Of a DNA stretch of 64,000 bases, positions 35,263 through 44,435 are shown in pieces. The stretch's first letter is position 1; each line of letters begins with the position of its first letter. Source of the DNA: Methylobacterium sp. AMS5 (GTDB lineage: Bacteria > Pseudomonadota > Alphaproteobacteria > Rhizobiales > Beijerinckiaceae). The stretch spans positions 592,501 through 656,500 of the forward strand of contig NZ_CP006992.1 of assembly GCF_001542815.1 (NCBI RefSeq), written 5' to 3'. A model generated the notes under the pieces. It saw only the letters and a list, made by a program, of their open reading frames with translations. It ran no database searches and was not told where the DNA came from. The position numbers and the translations under genes are program-made.

Positions 35263-36636
35263 ATGGAGCCGGAGCGGCGGGCCTTCCTGAAGAGCAGCTT
35301 CGTCGCCACCGGAGGCGCCGCGGCCCTGGCGGCGGGCGGCCTTTCCCTGGTGAGCCCGGCCCTGGCGCAGAGCAGCGCGCGCCGGCTGAAGCAGACCGCT
35401 CACTATCACCTGCCGGCCCATGCCGAGACCATCCACTGGGGCTACTTCTCGAAGACTCTCAAACCCCAGGTCGAGATCGAGTCGGGCGACTTCGTCACCA
35501 TCGAGACCCTGACCCACCACGCCAACGACGACGCCGAGCGGATGGTGACGGGCGATCCCGGCGTCGAGAGCGTGTTTCTCTGGACCAAGGAGAAGAAGGG
35601 CGTCGCGCGCCGCGGCGCCGGACCGGAGGATTCCAAGCTCGGTCCCGGCGGCGGTCTCGGCGTCCATATCTGCACCGGCCCGGTTGCGGTCCGCGGCGCG
35701 GAGCCCGGCGACGTGCTGGAGGTGCGTATCCTCGACGTGGAGCCGCGCCCCTCGGCCAACCCGAAATTCAAGGGCCGGACCTTCGGCAGCAACGCGGCGG
35801 CGTGGTGGGGCTACCACTACAACGACATGCTGGGGGCCAAGAAGCGCGAGGTTCTCACCATCTACGAAGTCGATGCGACCGGCGAGCGCGACTGGGCCAA
35901 GGCCGTCTACAGCTTCCCCTGGCCGGGCGTGACCGATCCGGACGGCCGCGAGCATCCGACGATCGACTATCCCGGCCTTCCGGTCGATCACACCAAGACC
36001 AAGCGCAGCTTCGACGTGCTGAAGGGCATCCGCGTGCCGATCCGCCCGCATTTCGGCACGATGGGCCTCGCCCCGTCCGAGGCGGAGATGGTGAACTCGA
36101 TTCCGCCGAGCTACACCGGCGGCAACATCGATAACTGGCGCATCGGCAAGGGCGCGACGATGTATTACCCCGTCGCCGTGCCCGGCGCCCTGTTCTCGGT
36201 GGGCGATCCCCATGCGAGCCAGGGCGATTCCGAACTCTGCGGCACGGCGATCGAGTGCTCGCTCACCGGCACCTTCCAGTTCATCCTGCATAAAAAGGCG
36301 GATCTCGCCGGCACTTCGCTGGAGGCCCTCGACTTCCCGATGATCGAAACCGCAGACGATTGGGTGCTCTCGGGCTTCAGCTACCCGAACTACCTGAAGG
36401 ATCTCGGCCCGGACGCGCAGAACGCGATCTTCCAGAAATCCTCCCTCGACCTCGCCATGCGCGACGCCTTCCGCAAGATGCGTCAGTTCCTGATGCGGGC
36501 GAAGGGACTGACCGAGGACGAGGCGATCTCGCTGATGTCGGTGGCGGTCGATTTCGGCATCACCCAGGTGGTCGACGGCAACTGGGGCGTCCACGCCATC
36601 GTCAAGAAGGCGATCTTCTCGGAGCGGGCCGTCTGA
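35263..36636 (+). CDS. Tat-exported acetamidase/formamidase (FmdA/AmdA) family protein
   Basis: A 457-residue protein. The N-terminus is a twin-arginine signal (RRAFLKSSFVATGGAAALAAGG, cleaved near PALAQ at about 37). The mature part is a full FmdA_AmdA domain: HWGYFSKTLKPQVEIESGD, the VHICTGPVAVRGAEPGDVLEVRI strand (in parts), GTMGLAPSEAEMVNSIPP and GDPHASQGDSELCGTAIEC, which includes the conserved metal and amide-binding residues of the family. The likely reaction is hydrolysis of a short amide such as formamide or acetamide, but in the periplasm, which is unusual because known family members are cytoplasmic. ATG 35263 begins just before the RR motif; an upstream ATG at 35197 lengthens the n-region. 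Confidence 0.85.
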   Translation: MEPERRAFLKSSFVATGGAAALAAGGLSLVSPALAQSSARRLKQTAHYHLPAHAETIHWGYFSKTLKPQVEIESGDFVTIETLTHHANDDAERMVTGDPGVESVFLWTKEKKGVARRGAGPEDSKLGPGGGLGVHICTGPVAVRGAEPGDVLEVRILDVEPRPSANPKFKGRTFGSNAAAWWGYHYNDMLGAKKREVLTIYEVDATGERDWAKAVYSFPWPGVTDPDGREHPTIDYPGLPVDHTKTKRSFDVLKGIRVPIRPHFGTMGLAPSEAEMVNSIPPSYTGGNIDNWRIGKGATMYYPVAVPGALFSVGDPHASQGDSELCGTAIECSLTGTFQFILHKKADLAGTSLEALDFPMIETADDWVLSGFSYPNYLKDLGPDAQNAIFQKSSLDLAMRDAFRKMRQFLMRAKGLTEDEAISLMSVAVDFGITQVVDGNWGVHAIVKKAIFSERAV

Positions 36637-36884
36637 GGCTGAAGCCGCGCGGCACGGGCTCGGCGTCGTGCGGCTCTCACAGAGCGCTTTCCGACGAAGT
36701 GGACACCGGTTCGGCGATGAGAATGCGCGTCGAAACGAGAACCTCGAGACGCCGGCTTGATGCGGTCAGGTCGGATACGGCTCTGGCGCCCGGATCCTCT
36801 CCTCGATCCGCGTGGCCTCCGCCTTGTCCACCTGCACCGGCCGCCCGCCGCCGCCTCGGTTTCGCCCAAGGCCCGGGCGGGGGA

Positions 36885-37769
36885 TCAGGCCGTCGGCCAC
36901 CCCTCTCCTTTCGCCAGCAGCCGCGCCGAGAAATGGCCGCCGGGGAACACGGCCGCCACGCCGGGCCGCTTGAGGCGCAGGTCCCAAGCGCGCAACTCGG
37001 CGTAGCGCAGATGCAGCATCCGGCCGTCGCCGGAGCGGGAGACGAAGCAGCGCTCGAACGCGAGGAGCTGCGTCGGCATCGGCGGATGCGGGCCGGCGCC
37101 CGTGTCGATCTCCAGGGTGAGGGAGGCCTGCGCGCCCGCCTCGAAGGCGCGGAACGCGTCGAGCAGGGCGTCGTACTCGACGCCGTCGACGCAGAGCTGG
37201 AGGCAGAAGCGCGGCGCGAAATCCGCCGCGCGGTCGAGCGGGCTCTCGCGCAGAAGCGTCAGGGCGAAGCGTCCGCCCTCGGCCTCCGGCAGGGTGAGGC
37301 TGTGATCCTCCGCCACGCCGTCGAGCGCCCGCAGGCGGTCGGGCTCGATCGGCGAGGGCGCCGCCTCGCGCCCTTCCGCCCGGCCGTCGGTGCGGAAGTG
37401 CAGGAGCGGGTTGATCCCCGCCGCGACCACGTCGGGATAGCGGGCGAGATAGAGGCTGGTGCTGAAGCCGGGGCTCGGGTCGAGACCCTGCGCCGCGCCG
37501 ACCTGCCCGTAGTGGCGCAGGGGGTCGAGCCGGGTCCGGCCGCTCTGTCGGCGGTAGAAGGCGGTGTCGAAATCCGCGTTCGGATTGCGGTCCCGGCGGG
37601 CGCCGAACCACGCGTAGTGCAGGAACGGGTCGAGGCCGCTGCGCGCCACGCCCGGATTACGCTCGCGGTAATAGGCGGCATCGAACAGCTTCGGGACGCG
37701 GCCGATCACGACGCGGCGCAGGAGCCCGCTGGCAAGGCCGACGAGGCGGGCGACGGGGGATGCGCTCAT
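36885..37769 (-). CDS. Protein with three tandem glycan-cluster repeats, function unknown
   Basis: A 294-residue protein, last gene of a four-gene glycosylation operon. Residues about 28-135 hold three imperfect repeats of some 40 residues: FDAAYYRERNPGVARSGLDPFLHYAWFG (in parts), FDTAFYRRQSG...LDPLRHYGQVG and FSTSLYLARYPDVVAAGINPLLHF, a motif that in alphaproteobacteria is often fused to glycosyltransferases. The C-terminal 150 residues are a beta-rich domain (FALTLLRESPLDRAADFAPRF, LTLEIDTGAGPHPP) without catalytic motif. The start overlaps the upstream glycosyltransferase stop (ATGA), fixing ATG 37769. It may bind carbohydrate or recruit the transferase. Confidence 0.7.
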   Translation of the reverse strand: MSASPVARLVGLASGLLRRVVIGRVPKLFDAAYYRERNPGVARSGLDPFLHYAWFGARRDRNPNADFDTAFYRRQSGRTRLDPLRHYGQVGAAQGLDPSPGFSTSLYLARYPDVVAAGINPLLHFRTDGRAEGREAAPSPIEPDRLRALDGVAEDHSLTLPEAEGGRFALTLLRESPLDRAADFAPRFCLQLCVDGVEYDALLDAFRAFEAGAQASLTLEIDTGAGPHPPMPTQLLAFERCFVSRSGDGRMLHLRYAELRAWDLRLKRPGVAAVFPGGHFSARLLAKGEGWPTA

Positions 37770-39841
37770 GCGACGACCTGCGCCTCGCACAAAGCCCGGA
37801 TCGCGGCGGCGAAGGCCTCGGCGTCGCAATCCTCGGCGATGTGCCGGCTCCCCTCCTCCCGAACCGCCCCCCACAGGGCGGCGTCCTCGTGGAGCGCCAC
37901 CAGCGCCTCGGCAAAGGGTATTGGGTCGCGCCAGTCGCGTACGAGGACGCCGGCGCCGTCCGCCCAGCCGACTTGATCGGCGAGGATCGGCGTGACGACG
38001 CAGGGCAGGCCGCGCGCCACCGCCTCGTGGACCTTGTGCGGAATGCCGGCGGCGAAGCGCGTCGGCGCCAGGAACACGCGGGCAGCATCGAGATAGGGCT
38101 CGGTCTGCGGCACCCGGCCGGTGACCTGCACACCCGGCTCGCGCGCGTAGCGGTCCCGGATCTCCGGCGCGATCCCACCCACGACGGTGAGGTGCGCTGC
38201 CGGCAACCGCGCCCGCACGAGCGGCCAGACGCTCGCAAGAAACCAGTCGAGGGAATCGACATTGGGCTGCCCCTCGCGGGCGAGCGCGCCGACGAAGACG
38301 AAGCCCGCGCGCCCGGCAAAGCCCGGCGTCGGCGCTTCGGGCCGGGTCAGGGCGTGGCCGAGCACGGTGGCGTTGCAGGCGCTGTAGCGGGCGAGCACCC
38401 GCGCCTCTGCGGGCGAGACGCAGACCACCGCGTCGGCAAGCCCGAACAGGCGCGTCTCGCGCTCCGCCTGCCACGCCAGATCGGCGGCCACCGCGCTGCC
38501 CGCGGTCGCGGCCTCCGTCACGAAGTCGCGCAGGGCGAACAGGGCCTCGGAATCGAAGATCACCTTCGAGCGCACGAAGCTGCGCGGGTCGAGCCCGGCG
38601 GCGTGCAGCGCCTGCGTGACGAACAGGATGTTGTGCGGCCGGCTGACCCAGAGCACGTCGTAATGGTCGCGCCGCTCGGCGATCAGGCGGGCGAACCCCT
38701 CGTCGCCGTTGGCGTAAGAAATCTCGATGCGCTCATCGAGGTCGCGGTAGCGCCGCGCCTCCTCCGCATCCGCCTCGTAGTTCGGGAAGAACGTCACCGC
38801 GTAGCCGAGATCCGCCATGGCGTTGAGGATGGCGTTGGCCCGCGGCAGGCCGGCGCCGAGATCGAGATGCGGCACCCGATCATCGACGTAGAGCACCCGC
38901 AGGCGCCAGGGATCGTGGTCGAGAAGGCCGGTCCCCCGCGGCTGCGGCCCCTGCGCGAACAGGCTCTGCCGGTGCCGGTCGAGGAAGCGGGCGCGGTTGC
39001 GGTCGAGCAGCGCCTCCACATCCTCGCGGCGGGCGCTGGTGGCGTTCTCGTAGTGGATCGCCGTGGCGCGCGGCTGCACGATCACCCGCCGCCCGGCCTG
39101 ATGGCAGCGCAGGCAGAGATCGGTGTCCTCGAAATAGGCCGGGGCGAAGAGCGGATCGAAACCGCCGAGCGCCTCGAACAGGGCCCGCTCGATCATCAGC
39201 ACGGCGCCCGAGACGTAGCCGACATCGCGGGTCGCGGCGTGTTCGGGGGCGAAGGGGTCGGCGTTGCCGCGTCCGTGGGGATGGGTGAGTTGTGCGTCGT
39301 CGCGAAAGCCCGCGCCGGATTCCTGCAACATGCCGCCGGGGAAGACGAGGCGGGCGCCGACGATGCCGGCGCCCTCATGATCGCGGAAGGTCGCGACCAT
39401 CGCCGCCAGCGCGCCGGGCAGGAGATCGACATCCGGGTTGAGGAACAGGATGAAGCGCCCCCGCGCCCTTGCCGCGCCCGCGTTGCAGGCGGGCCCGAAG
39501 CCGGTGTTGGTGGCGTTCTCGATCAGCGTCACCCCGTCGAGATGCGGGTAGAGGGCGCGGGTCTCCGGCGCGGAGGCGTTGTCGACCAGCACGACCTCGA
39601 AGGTCACGCCCGCGAGCGCCTGGCTCGCGCAGAGGCGATAGAGGGTGAGCGCCAGGAGGTGGCGGGCATCGCGGGCGACGATGACGATGGAGACGTCCGG
39701 ATCGGGCTGCGGCGCGAAGGCGAGGCGCACGCCGTTGCGCTGGATCGCCTCGACCATCAGCGCGGCCTCGGCCAGCGCCGCGCGGCGGCCTGTGCCGGGA
39801 TCGACGGTGTCGAGCAAGGGGACGGCGGGGGTTTCGCTCAT
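37766..39841 (-). CDS. Bifunctional glycosyltransferase: GT-A (family 2) plus GT-B domain
   Basis: A 691-residue protein. Residues about 48-285 are a GT2 domain: VSIVIVARDARHLLALTL, VVLVDNAS, ENATNTGFGPACNAGA, a DxD-like FLNPDVDLLPGAL and the acceptor-side FEDTDLCLRCHQAG. Residues about 315-680 form a GT-B/GT4-like domain: LRVLYVDDRVPHLDLGAGLPR, VVGGIAPEIRDRYAREPGV, VFLAPTRFAAGIPHKVHEAVARGLP, the last being the nucleotide-sugar-binding E-containing motif. It would add two sugars to a surface glycan. It is 3 bases downstream of the next transferase gene in the operon, and overlaps the following gene. Confidence 0.88.
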   Translation of the reverse strand: MSETPAVPLLDTVDPGTGRRAALAEAALMVEAIQRNGVRLAFAPQPDPDVSIVIVARDARHLLALTLYRLCASQALAGVTFEVVLVDNASAPETRALYPHLDGVTLIENATNTGFGPACNAGAARARGRFILFLNPDVDLLPGALAAMVATFRDHEGAGIVGARLVFPGGMLQESGAGFRDDAQLTHPHGRGNADPFAPEHAATRDVGYVSGAVLMIERALFEALGGFDPLFAPAYFEDTDLCLRCHQAGRRVIVQPRATAIHYENATSARREDVEALLDRNRARFLDRHRQSLFAQGPQPRGTGLLDHDPWRLRVLYVDDRVPHLDLGAGLPRANAILNAMADLGYAVTFFPNYEADAEEARRYRDLDERIEISYANGDEGFARLIAERRDHYDVLWVSRPHNILFVTQALHAAGLDPRSFVRSKVIFDSEALFALRDFVTEAATAGSAVAADLAWQAERETRLFGLADAVVCVSPAEARVLARYSACNATVLGHALTRPEAPTPGFAGRAGFVFVGALAREGQPNVDSLDWFLASVWPLVRARLPAAHLTVVGGIAPEIRDRYAREPGVQVTGRVPQTEPYLDAARVFLAPTRFAAGIPHKVHEAVARGLPCVVTPILADQVGWADGAGVLVRDWRDPIPFAEALVALHEDAALWGAVREEGSRHIAEDCDAEAFAAAIRALCEAQVVA

Positions 39842-39844
39842 GGG

Positions 39845-41869
39845 CTAAGCCACGCCCTCCGGCAGAATGATCCGGCCGATCCCGTCATCGGTGAGGAACA
39901 GGAGGCACCCGCTCGACGGGGGCATGACCGCCGCGCGGAAGGACAGGCTCACGGGTAGCGGCGCGGGCAGGCGTCCGGTGAGGTCGGCATAGCCGTCGAT
40001 CTTGCGCCGATGGAGCGGCGTGACCCGCTCCAGGCGCCATTCGGAAGCGCCCTCCCCCACCACCAGGAAGGCGGCGGCCGGATGGGTGCCGTGGACGAGC
40101 ACGCCGGGCAGCAGGGTTTCGATCTCAAGGCGATCCCCTGCGCAGCCGACGATCCGGCCCTCCGTCTCCCAATCCGCCTGAATCCGGGCGAAGGCGCGGG
40201 CCAGCGCCGCGCGGGTTGCGGGCGGCAGTTTTCGTTCGCGCACCCATTCGGGCGACAGGGCGACATCGAGCGCGCCAAGATCGGGCGCCGCGCCGTCGGC
40301 GGACACCTCCGCACGGGCGAACCAGCGCTGACGCCGCGGCGTGTAGACCGAAGCCGTACCATGCCCGGGTCGCCGCTCCGTGGCGACCAGCACGCCGAGA
40401 TCGGGGTCGGCGGCGGGCCGGGAGCGGGCGGAGGTTTCGCAAGTCAGGACGAGACCGCCGCCCTGGATGACGATCGACCCCGCATCCGGATTGGCCTTTC
40501 CTCTCCCCGCACGCGGGGAGAGGGCTCTGCCGACCTCGCCATCCGCAGAGCGAGCCGGCAAGCGATGGTGAGGGAGCGTCGACGAAGGAGTCTCGAGCTG
40601 ATCCGCCCCCTCACCCTCGCTACCGCTCGTCGCGCCGACGACGTGGTCGTCACGACCCTCTCCCCGCCTGCGGGGAGAGGGGGACGTACGGTCACCTCCA
40701 TGCGCTCTTAGCAACTCGATCAGCTCCACCTCGGCCGCCAGCGCCGTTGCGGCGTAGCGCGTGAACAGCGCCTCGCTCGCCCGCGTCAGCCGCGCCAGGG
40801 CCTCAGCGTCGGCGGCCACCGCCAGCACCGCCATCTTCACCGCCTCCGCGTCGCGGCAGCGATGGGCCGGCTCCACCGGCTCGAAGCCTTCGAGACCGAT
40901 CTCGGTCCCGATCACCGGCCGGCCGAAGGAGAGCGCCTCGCCGACCTTCATCTTGAGCCCGGAGCCCATCAGCATCGGCGCCACGACGAGGTCGGCCTGC
41001 GCGTAGAAATCCTCAAGCCGGTCGAGATAGCCGAGCAGCCGCACGCCCGGTCCCTCGACGCCGGGCAGGCTGCGGCAGATTTCGCCGGCGATGACGAGTT
41101 CGGGCCGATCCGGGGTCCAGCCGTCGTGCCACGCGCGGATGAAGCGGCCGATGGAGAACAGGTTCGGGTCGTTGCCGTGGCCGAGAAAGCCGATGCGGGC
41201 GACCCGCTCCGGCACGGCGAACGGCGTCTGAGCCGGGAAATGCGGCGGCAGCAGCAGGACACGGCTGTCGGTCAAACCGGCGAAATAGCCGGCTTCCGCC
41301 GCCTGGATCGCCAGCACGACATCGGCCCGCGACAGCCCCGCCGCTTCGCCGGCCGCATCGGTATAGAAGAAGTTCGGCTCGGCGCGGAACGGGCGGTACT
41401 GGGTCTGGCGGCCGGCGAAGCGGTCGTGGGTGTCGATGAGCCGGAGCACCCCCGGCGGTACCCGCTCCAGGGCGCGCGACAGGAAGACGTAGTTCACCAG
41501 CACCGCGCCGGTCTCGGGGTAGGCGGAACAGTACCACGCGACGAAGTCACCGACCTCGTCCGGGCACCATTCGTCGATCCCGAACGCGGTGGAGCGCGTC
41601 TTGAGCGGGATCACGGTCCGCGCCTCGATCAGGAAGACGTTCCGGAACGTCCGCTCCATTTCCAGGAGATCGGTCGGCGGGTGCTGGCCGAAGCGGCGGT
41701 AGATCTGATCCTCGTGGGCGTAATAGGCGAGATCGATGGCGAAGCCGCCGCGGGTCAGCGCCTCGCAGGTGGCCGCCAACCGGCGCCGGTTTCCGGCGCT
41801 CACGGGCGCGGCCGGCATCGGTGCGAGCACGAGGATCGCGGGCTTGTCCGCGCGGTCGGGCGGCATCAC
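39845..41869 (-). CDS. GT-B glycosyltransferase with an in-frame palindromic-repeat insertion
   Basis: A 674-residue protein. Residues 1-395 are a GT-B/GT4-type transferase: AILVLAPMPAAPVSAGNRRR, ARIGFLGHGNDPNLFSIGRF, VVAPMLMGSGLKMKVGEALSFGRPVIGTEIG (in parts), with the conserved Glu in KVGEALS. Residues about 397-457 are coded by a 182-bp palindromic repeat (40500-40681) and read as low-complexity sequence (SPRRRGEGRD ... LSPRAGRGKA). Residues about 460-674 form a second domain of unknown type, beta-rich. The frame stays open through the insertion, so the product may be a functional fusion with a disordered linker. The start overlaps the upstream stop (ATGA). Confidence 0.85.
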   Translation of the reverse strand: MMPPDRADKPAILVLAPMPAAPVSAGNRRRLAATCEALTRGGFAIDLAYYAHEDQIYRRFGQHPPTDLLEMERTFRNVFLIEARTVIPLKTRSTAFGIDEWCPDEVGDFVAWYCSAYPETGAVLVNYVFLSRALERVPPGVLRLIDTHDRFAGRQTQYRPFRAEPNFFYTDAAGEAAGLSRADVVLAIQAAEAGYFAGLTDSRVLLLPPHFPAQTPFAVPERVARIGFLGHGNDPNLFSIGRFIRAWHDGWTPDRPELVIAGEICRSLPGVEGPGVRLLGYLDRLEDFYAQADLVVAPMLMGSGLKMKVGEALSFGRPVIGTEIGLEGFEPVEPAHRCRDAEAVKMAVLAVAADAEALARLTRASEALFTRYAATALAAEVELIELLRAHGGDRTSPSPRRRGEGRDDHVVGATSGSEGEGADQLETPSSTLPHHRLPARSADGEVGRALSPRAGRGKANPDAGSIVIQGGGLVLTCETSARSRPAADPDLGVLVATERRPGHGTASVYTPRRQRWFARAEVSADGAAPDLGALDVALSPEWVRERKLPPATRAALARAFARIQADWETEGRIVGCAGDRLEIETLLPGVLVHGTHPAAAFLVVGEGASEWRLERVTPLHRRKIDGYADLTGRLPAPLPVSLSFRAAVMPPSSGCLLFLTDDGIGRIILPEGVA
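40500..40681. repeat. Palindromic repeat element inserted inside a glycosyltransferase gene
   Basis: The element is bounded by two near-identical palindromes: CCTCTCCCCGC-N2-GCGGGGAGAGG type sequences at 40500-40523 and 40656-40681. They are separated by about 130 bases that contain a GC-rich middle. A third palindrome of the same family sits in the reductase gene at 58088-58113. The insertion keeps the reading frame open. Confidence 0.8.
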
Positions 41870-42564
41870 GAGGCCCCTATCGTCAGCGCCGTGAAGCCGT
41901 GGGCGTGGAGCGCGAAGGAGCGCTCGGGCAGACCCTCGGGTGCCGCGCCCCAGACGGGTTCGAGCGCGAGTTGCTGGCGCGGGTGCCGGCCAAAGCGCAG
42001 CCGTGCCTCTGCAACCCGCGCACAGCCCCAGCCCGCAGGCGCGCGAAACAGCAGGCCGTGCGGGATCGCGGTGCCGCCCAGCGACCAGCCGTGATCCCCG
42101 GCGGCGAGGTCCGGCGCATCCTCGGCGACCGGCAGAGCGGCGACCGCCGCCTCGACGAGGCCGAACAGGCGTCCGAGCGGCGCGAGCCCGGCCGTACCCG
42201 ACGAGAGCAGCGCCCTCGCGAGCAGGGTCTGCTCGTCCGAGGACAGAACATCGTTCGCGGCCGGCTCGGGCCGCACCACGAGGTCGCGGAAATGCGTGGC
42301 GAGGGTGACGCTCTCGCGCAACGCAGCACCCTCCACCTCGAGCGCCAGCAGGCAGACGGGACCGTCCGGCGCACCCGCTTCGAGGCCGGAAAAGACCCAG
42401 GTCACCAGTCGCACCGTCTCCGGCGCCGCGACATGCAGTGGAATCGGCAGCGACGGCGGCAGGGGAAAGCGCAGCACGCAGGCGCCGGGCGCGGCCTCCA
42501 CGAGTTGCCCAGGTACGGATACAGTCCCGTCCCCCGTCGGCCGCACAACCGCAGTGGCGCTCAT
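41866..42564 (-). CDS. Hypothetical protein, first gene of the glycosyltransferase operon
   Basis: A 232-residue soluble protein, no signal peptide or membrane helix. The sequence is rich in Ala, Leu and Pro with several beta-strand-like stretches (CVLRFPLPPSLPIPLHV, VRLVTWVFSGLEAG) and a helical middle (LLARALLSSGTAGLAPLGRLFGLVEAA). The start ATG 42564 gives MSATAVV; longer frames read into the palindromic repeat upstream. It overlaps the next gene by 4 bases, so it is part of the glycan operon. It could be a glycan-modifying or scaffolding protein; no family is recognised. Confidence 0.68.
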   Translation of the reverse strand: MSATAVVRPTGDGTVSVPGQLVEAAPGACVLRFPLPPSLPIPLHVAAPETVRLVTWVFSGLEAGAPDGPVCLLALEVEGAALRESVTLATHFRDLVVRPEPAANDVLSSDEQTLLARALLSSGTAGLAPLGRLFGLVEAAVAALPVAEDAPDLAAGDHGWSLGGTAIPHGLLFRAPAGWGCARVAEARLRFGRHPRQQLALEPVWGAAPEGLPERSFALHAHGFTALTIGAS

Positions 42565-42611
42565 GCCGTCACGCCATCTGCCGGGGCGTTCGTCGGGCCT
42601 CCTACCCACAG

Positions 42612-42716
42612 CCTCATCCTGAGGTGCCGCGCAGCGGCCTCGAAGGATCGTCCAGATCCCGCGCGATCCCTGGAGGATCCTTCGAGGCCCGCTGACACGG
42701 GCACCTCAGGATGAGG
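42612..42716. repeat. Dispersed palindromic intergenic repeat (copy A)
   Basis: A 105-bp element ending in inverted CCTCATCCTGAGGTGC and GCACCTCAGGATGAGG, with an inner pair containing CGAAGGATC and GATCCTTCG. It sits between the M20 peptidase gene and the glycan operon. Related copies are at 63535-63646 and, shortened, at 57102-57146. Confidence 0.85.
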
Positions 42717-42757
42717 AATGTGGCCTGGAAGATCCATTCGCATCGCCGCCGCGCCGC

Positions 42758-44143
42758 TTAGGCCTGCGCCAGCGCCGAGAGGATCCGCGCCCAAGAGCGC
42801 GTGCCCTTGTGGAAGCTCGTCAGCTCGTACTTCTCGTTGGGCGAGTGGATGCGGTCGTCGTCGAGGCCGAAGCCGATCAGCAGGGTGTCGAGGCCGAGGA
42901 TGCGCTTGAAATCGCCGACGATCGGGATCGAGCCGCCGGCCCCCACCGCCACCGCCGCGCGGCCCCACTCGGCCGAGAGCGCGGCCTGGGCCGCGGCGAG
43001 CTGCGGCATGTCGTAGGGTAAGGCCACCGCCCGCGAGCCCTTGTAGCAGACCACCTCGACCGAGCAGTCGGCAGGGATGCGTTCGCGCACGAACGCCTCG
43101 AAGGTCTTCGAGAGCTGCTCCGGGTCCTGGCCGTCCACGAGGCGGAACGAGACTTTCGCGGAGGCCTGGGAGGCGATGACGGTCTTCGTTCCCTCGCCGG
43201 TATAGCCGCCGATGATGCCGTTCACGTCGCAGGCCGGCCGCGACTGGATCAGCTCGATCGGCAGGCGCCCGCGCTCGCCGGCCGGCTCCTTCAGGCCGAT
43301 GGGGCCGAGAAACTTTTCCGCGGTAAGGCCGAGGCCACGCCACTGCTCCAGCAATTCGGGCGGCGGCTCGCGCACGCCGTCGTAGAAGCCCGGCAGGGTC
43401 ACGCGGCCCTCTGCGTCGTGCAGGTCGGCGATGATCCGGGACAGGACGTGGATCGGGTTGGCTGCGGCGCCGCCGAAGAAGCCGGAATGAAGGTCGCGGT
43501 CGGCGCAGGTCACCTTCACTTCGTAATAGGCGAGCCCGCGCAGCGAGGTGGTGATCTGCGGCGTCTGCCGATCCCACATGCCGGTGTCGCAGACGAGCAC
43601 CACGTCGGCCTTCAGCCGCGCGCGGTTGGCCTCGACCCATTCGGGCAACCCCTGCGAGCCGTTCTCCTCGGCGCCCTCGATCAGGATGGTGACGCCGACG
43701 GGCAGGTCGCCGTTCATGGCGAGGTGCGCCCGGCAGGCCTCGACGAAGGTCATGACCTGACCCTTGTCGTCGGACGCACCGCGGGCGACGATGCGCTTGC
43801 TGCCGTCGGCCTCCTCAATGCGCGGCTCGAACGGCGAGGTCCGCCACAGGTTCAGCGGATCGACCGGCTGCACGTCGTAATGGCCGTAGAACAGCACGTG
43901 CGGCGCCCCCGGCTTCGGGCGGTGCGCCAGCACGACGGGATGCAGCGAGGTTTCCTCGACGCTGGTCTCGAAGCCGAGCGCCGTCAGGTTTCCTTCGAGC
44001 CACCGCGCCGCCTCGCGGCAATGGCCGGCATAGGCGGAATCCGTCGAGATCGAGGGAATGCGCAGCCACGCGAACAGCCGCTCCAGGCTGTTGTCCAGAT
44101 CGCGGTCGATGTCGTTGAGGACGGGGTCGAGTGCATCGGCCAT
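42758..44143 (-). CDS. M20 family metallopeptidase (dipeptidase type)
   Basis: A 461-residue protein with the full M20 layout: metal-binding FYGHYDVQP near 93, GASDDKGQ near 127 with the bridging Asp, catalytic Glu-Glu in IEGAEENGSQG near 162, CDTGMW near 190, and the C-terminal His in RIHSPNEKY near 430. A dimerisation (lid) domain lies between about 205 and 370. It should hydrolyse dipeptides or N-acyl amino acids with two zinc ions in the cytoplasm. ATG 44143 has gaggag at the right distance. No operon partner is evident; the divergent neighbour is the aldehyde oxidoreductase. Confidence 0.92.
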   Translation of the reverse strand: MADALDPVLNDIDRDLDNSLERLFAWLRIPSISTDSAYAGHCREAARWLEGNLTALGFETSVEETSLHPVVLAHRPKPGAPHVLFYGHYDVQPVDPLNLWRTSPFEPRIEEADGSKRIVARGASDDKGQVMTFVEACRAHLAMNGDLPVGVTILIEGAEENGSQGLPEWVEANRARLKADVVLVCDTGMWDRQTPQITTSLRGLAYYEVKVTCADRDLHSGFFGGAAANPIHVLSRIIADLHDAEGRVTLPGFYDGVREPPPELLEQWRGLGLTAEKFLGPIGLKEPAGERGRLPIELIQSRPACDVNGIIGGYTGEGTKTVIASQASAKVSFRLVDGQDPEQLSKTFEAFVRERIPADCSVEVVCYKGSRAVALPYDMPQLAAAQAALSAEWGRAAVAVGAGGSIPIVGDFKRILGLDTLLIGFGLDDDRIHSPNEKYELTSFHKGTRSWARILSALAQA

Positions 44144-44435
44144 GGCGGCTCCTCGAAGTCGGCGTGCGGGGCAAGCGTTAGCCGAGCTTCTCGCCCCGCG
44201 GAACCCCGGCCGACCGGGAAGCGCACGTCCAAGCCTCGCCGGTCCGTAATCGCGCGGCGCCGCCCGTTCCACAGGGATCAACGGAACAGGGCCACCTTGG
44301 AATGGTTATCGACACGACCCGGCGCGGGCCCCCGAGCCTACGCCCTTTCAAGACGCGCACTCCGTCCGGCCCCTCGCGACACCCACGGTGCCGCGTTTCG
44401 TCCATGCGGGCCTGCGCCTCATCACGGATGTCACC

